From assembly GCA_025055355.1 (NCBI GenBank), contig JANWYM010000261.1, positions 1 through 6,289 of the forward strand: a DNA stretch of 6,289 nucleotides. Reading direction: 5' to 3'. The notes below the pieces were generated by a model. That model worked only from the letters and a program-made list of their open reading frames with translations. It was not told the DNA's origin and ran no database searches. This DNA is from Abditibacteriales bacterium. Lineage in GTDB: Bacteria; Armatimonadota; Abditibacteriia; Abditibacteriales; JANWYM01. Below are positions 5,582 to 6,289 of the stretch, one piece after another. The translations under genes were made by a program, and so were the position numbers. Each line of letters begins with the position of its first letter. Within the stretch, counting starts at the first letter, position 1.

Positions 5582-6289
5582 CGCTGCAACGCCGCCTCGT
5601 AAATTTCCCCATAGCGCTGCGCCATCGCCGACAGGGAGAAATACGTCTCGACGCGCTCTCTGCCCTTGCGTCCCATCGCGCACCGTCCATCGGCATCAGT
5701 CAACAGTTGCCACAAAGCCTCAGCCAGAGCGCGGCTGTCCTGGGGCGGGACCAGCAGCCCCGTGACACCGTGTTGAACGACTTCGGGGTTGCCGCCGACG
5801 TCCGTCGCCACCACCGGCAGCCCGGCAGCCATCGCCTCCAACAGCGCGTTGGAGATGCCTTCCGACAACGATGGCAGCACAAAGACATCAAACTGTTTAA
5901 GCAGCGCGTCCACGTCATCGCGCATCCCCAACAGGGACACACAGCCGTTCAGCCCCAAACGCTGCCGCAAGTCGTCCAACTCGCCGCGCGCTGGACCGTC
6001 GCCCACTAACGACAGGTGGACGTGCGGCACCTTCTCGCGCACGGCAGCGATGGCTTCGATGAGGTAGCGATGTCCTTTGACAGGGCGCAGCGTTCCGACG
6101 CAGCCGACGTGGAAAGTCGCCCGCGACGCCGTCGTGGAACTTTCGGGGAGCGATGGACGACATTCGCCTTCTCCTGATGCGTCATGGTCTCCGACCCCGA
6201 CACGTCTTCGAGCGCAGGTCTCAAACCGGTCGAGGTCCACACCGTTGTAGATGACGGTGATGCGCTCTGGCGGAATGCCAACGGTCTGC
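5578..6289 (-). CDS. Family-4 glycosyltransferase, C-terminal part (N-terminus outside window)
   Basis: The last 236 residues are visible; the frame is open at the right edge, so the start lies beyond the window. GT4 enzymes are retaining GT-B glycosyltransferases that use nucleotide-sugar donors in the cytoplasm. The visible part begins with the interdomain segment GIPPERITVIYNGVDLDRF, a GT4 hallmark. The C-terminal donor-binding domain follows: VGCVGTLRPVKGH (61-73), LSLVGDGPARGEL (93-105), and the E-x7-E motif in SEGISNALLE (Glu143 and Glu151), then DVGGNPEVV and GLLVPP. A 35-residue linker rich in Ser, Gly and Ala (about 24-58) precedes the C-terminal domain and is longer and less regular than usual. 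It is the most upstream gene visible and overlaps the GT-C start by 4 nt. The sugar cannot be predicted. Confidence 0.93.
   Translation of the reverse strand, partial: QTVGIPPERITVIYNGVDLDRFETCARRRVGVGDHDASGEGECRPSLPESSTTASRATFHVGCVGTLRPVKGHRYLIEAIAAVREKVPHVHLSLVGDGPARGELDDLRQRLGLNGCVSLLGMRDDVDALLKQFDVFVLPSLSEGISNALLEAMAAGLPVVATDVGGNPEVVQHGVTGLLVPPQDSRALAEALWQLLTDADGRCAMGRKGRERVETYFSLSAMAQRYGEIYEAALQR

Larger units (their letters stand above)
2046..6289 (-). other. Probable operon: GT4, GT-C, methyltransferase, deacetylase
   Basis: Four genes on one strand are joined by a 4-nt overlap, a 6-nt gap and a 4-nt overlap. No room is left for internal promoters or terminators outside coding sequence. 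GT2 and formyltransferase follow on the same strand after 51-nt and 130-nt spacers filled by repeats. They may belong to the same transcript, but this cannot be decided from sequence alone. The promoter lies beyond the right edge. Confidence 0.7.

Noticed and set aside
5582..5683. Longer start for the GT-C protein, adding 34 residues
   Set aside because: It would lie wholly inside the GT4 coding sequence, and the ATGA overlap at 5578-5581 gives a better start.
6238..6240. GTG at 6240 as the start of the GT4 gene
   Set aside because: The frame continues upstream with GIPPERITVIYNG, an integral GT4 motif, so this GTG is an internal Val codon.

Overview
The window is a GC-rich, compact bacterial segment. 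Six protein genes, all on the minus strand, cover nearly all of it, so transcription runs from high to low coordinates. All six belong to families typical of cell-surface glycan or lipid-linked sugar assembly. Read 5' to 3' on the minus strand they are: a family-4 glycosyltransferase (its N-terminal part lies outside the window, ends 5578), a multi-membrane GT-C/PMT_2-type glycosyltransferase (5581-3875), a zinc-ribbon SAM methyltransferase (3868-2834), a NodB/CE4 polysaccharide deacetylase-family protein (2837-2046), a membrane-anchored family-2 glycosyltransferase (1994-732) and a formyltransferase-fold protein (601 to the window edge, C-terminus missing). The first four are packed with 4-nt ATGA overlaps or a 6-nt gap and look like one operon. 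The last two are each separated from the gene before them by a short tandem-repeat array.

The most unusual content is the repeats. Four short tandem arrays lie at gene junctions: 611-739, 2000-2059, 5489-5516 and 5525-5570. Three have an 8-bp period and one has a 7-bp period, and their unit sequences differ. They run into the genes. Two of them contain the stop codons of the deacetylase and of the GT2, and the pair at 5489-5570 is translated as part of the N-terminus of the GT-C protein. A second, unrelated repeat sits inside the GT2 gene: a 123-bp element (1584-1706) made of three G/C-rich palindromes and bounded by 9-bp inverted repeats. It stays in frame and adds 41 low-complexity residues to the catalytic domain.

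Functionally, GT4 and GT2 would transfer nucleotide-sugar-derived residues on the cytoplasmic side of the membrane, the GT-C enzyme would use a polyprenyl-linked donor on the outer side, and the methyltransferase, deacetylase and formyltransferase would decorate sugars or lipid carriers. The set formyltransferase + GT2 + NodB-family deacetylase + GT-C matches, at family level, the enzyme classes of the ArnA/ArnC/ArnD/ArnT aminoarabinose pathway. The sequences look divergent from it, so this is a hypothesis only.

The organism cannot be identified from the sequence. High GC, tight operon packing, weak Shine-Dalgarno signals and many intergenic short tandem repeats would suit an environmental, perhaps uncultured lineage such as Chloroflexota or Armatimonadota, but this is a guess. 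I see no RNA genes, CRISPR arrays, transposases or credible plus-strand genes. There is no gene-free stretch longer than about 130 bases.
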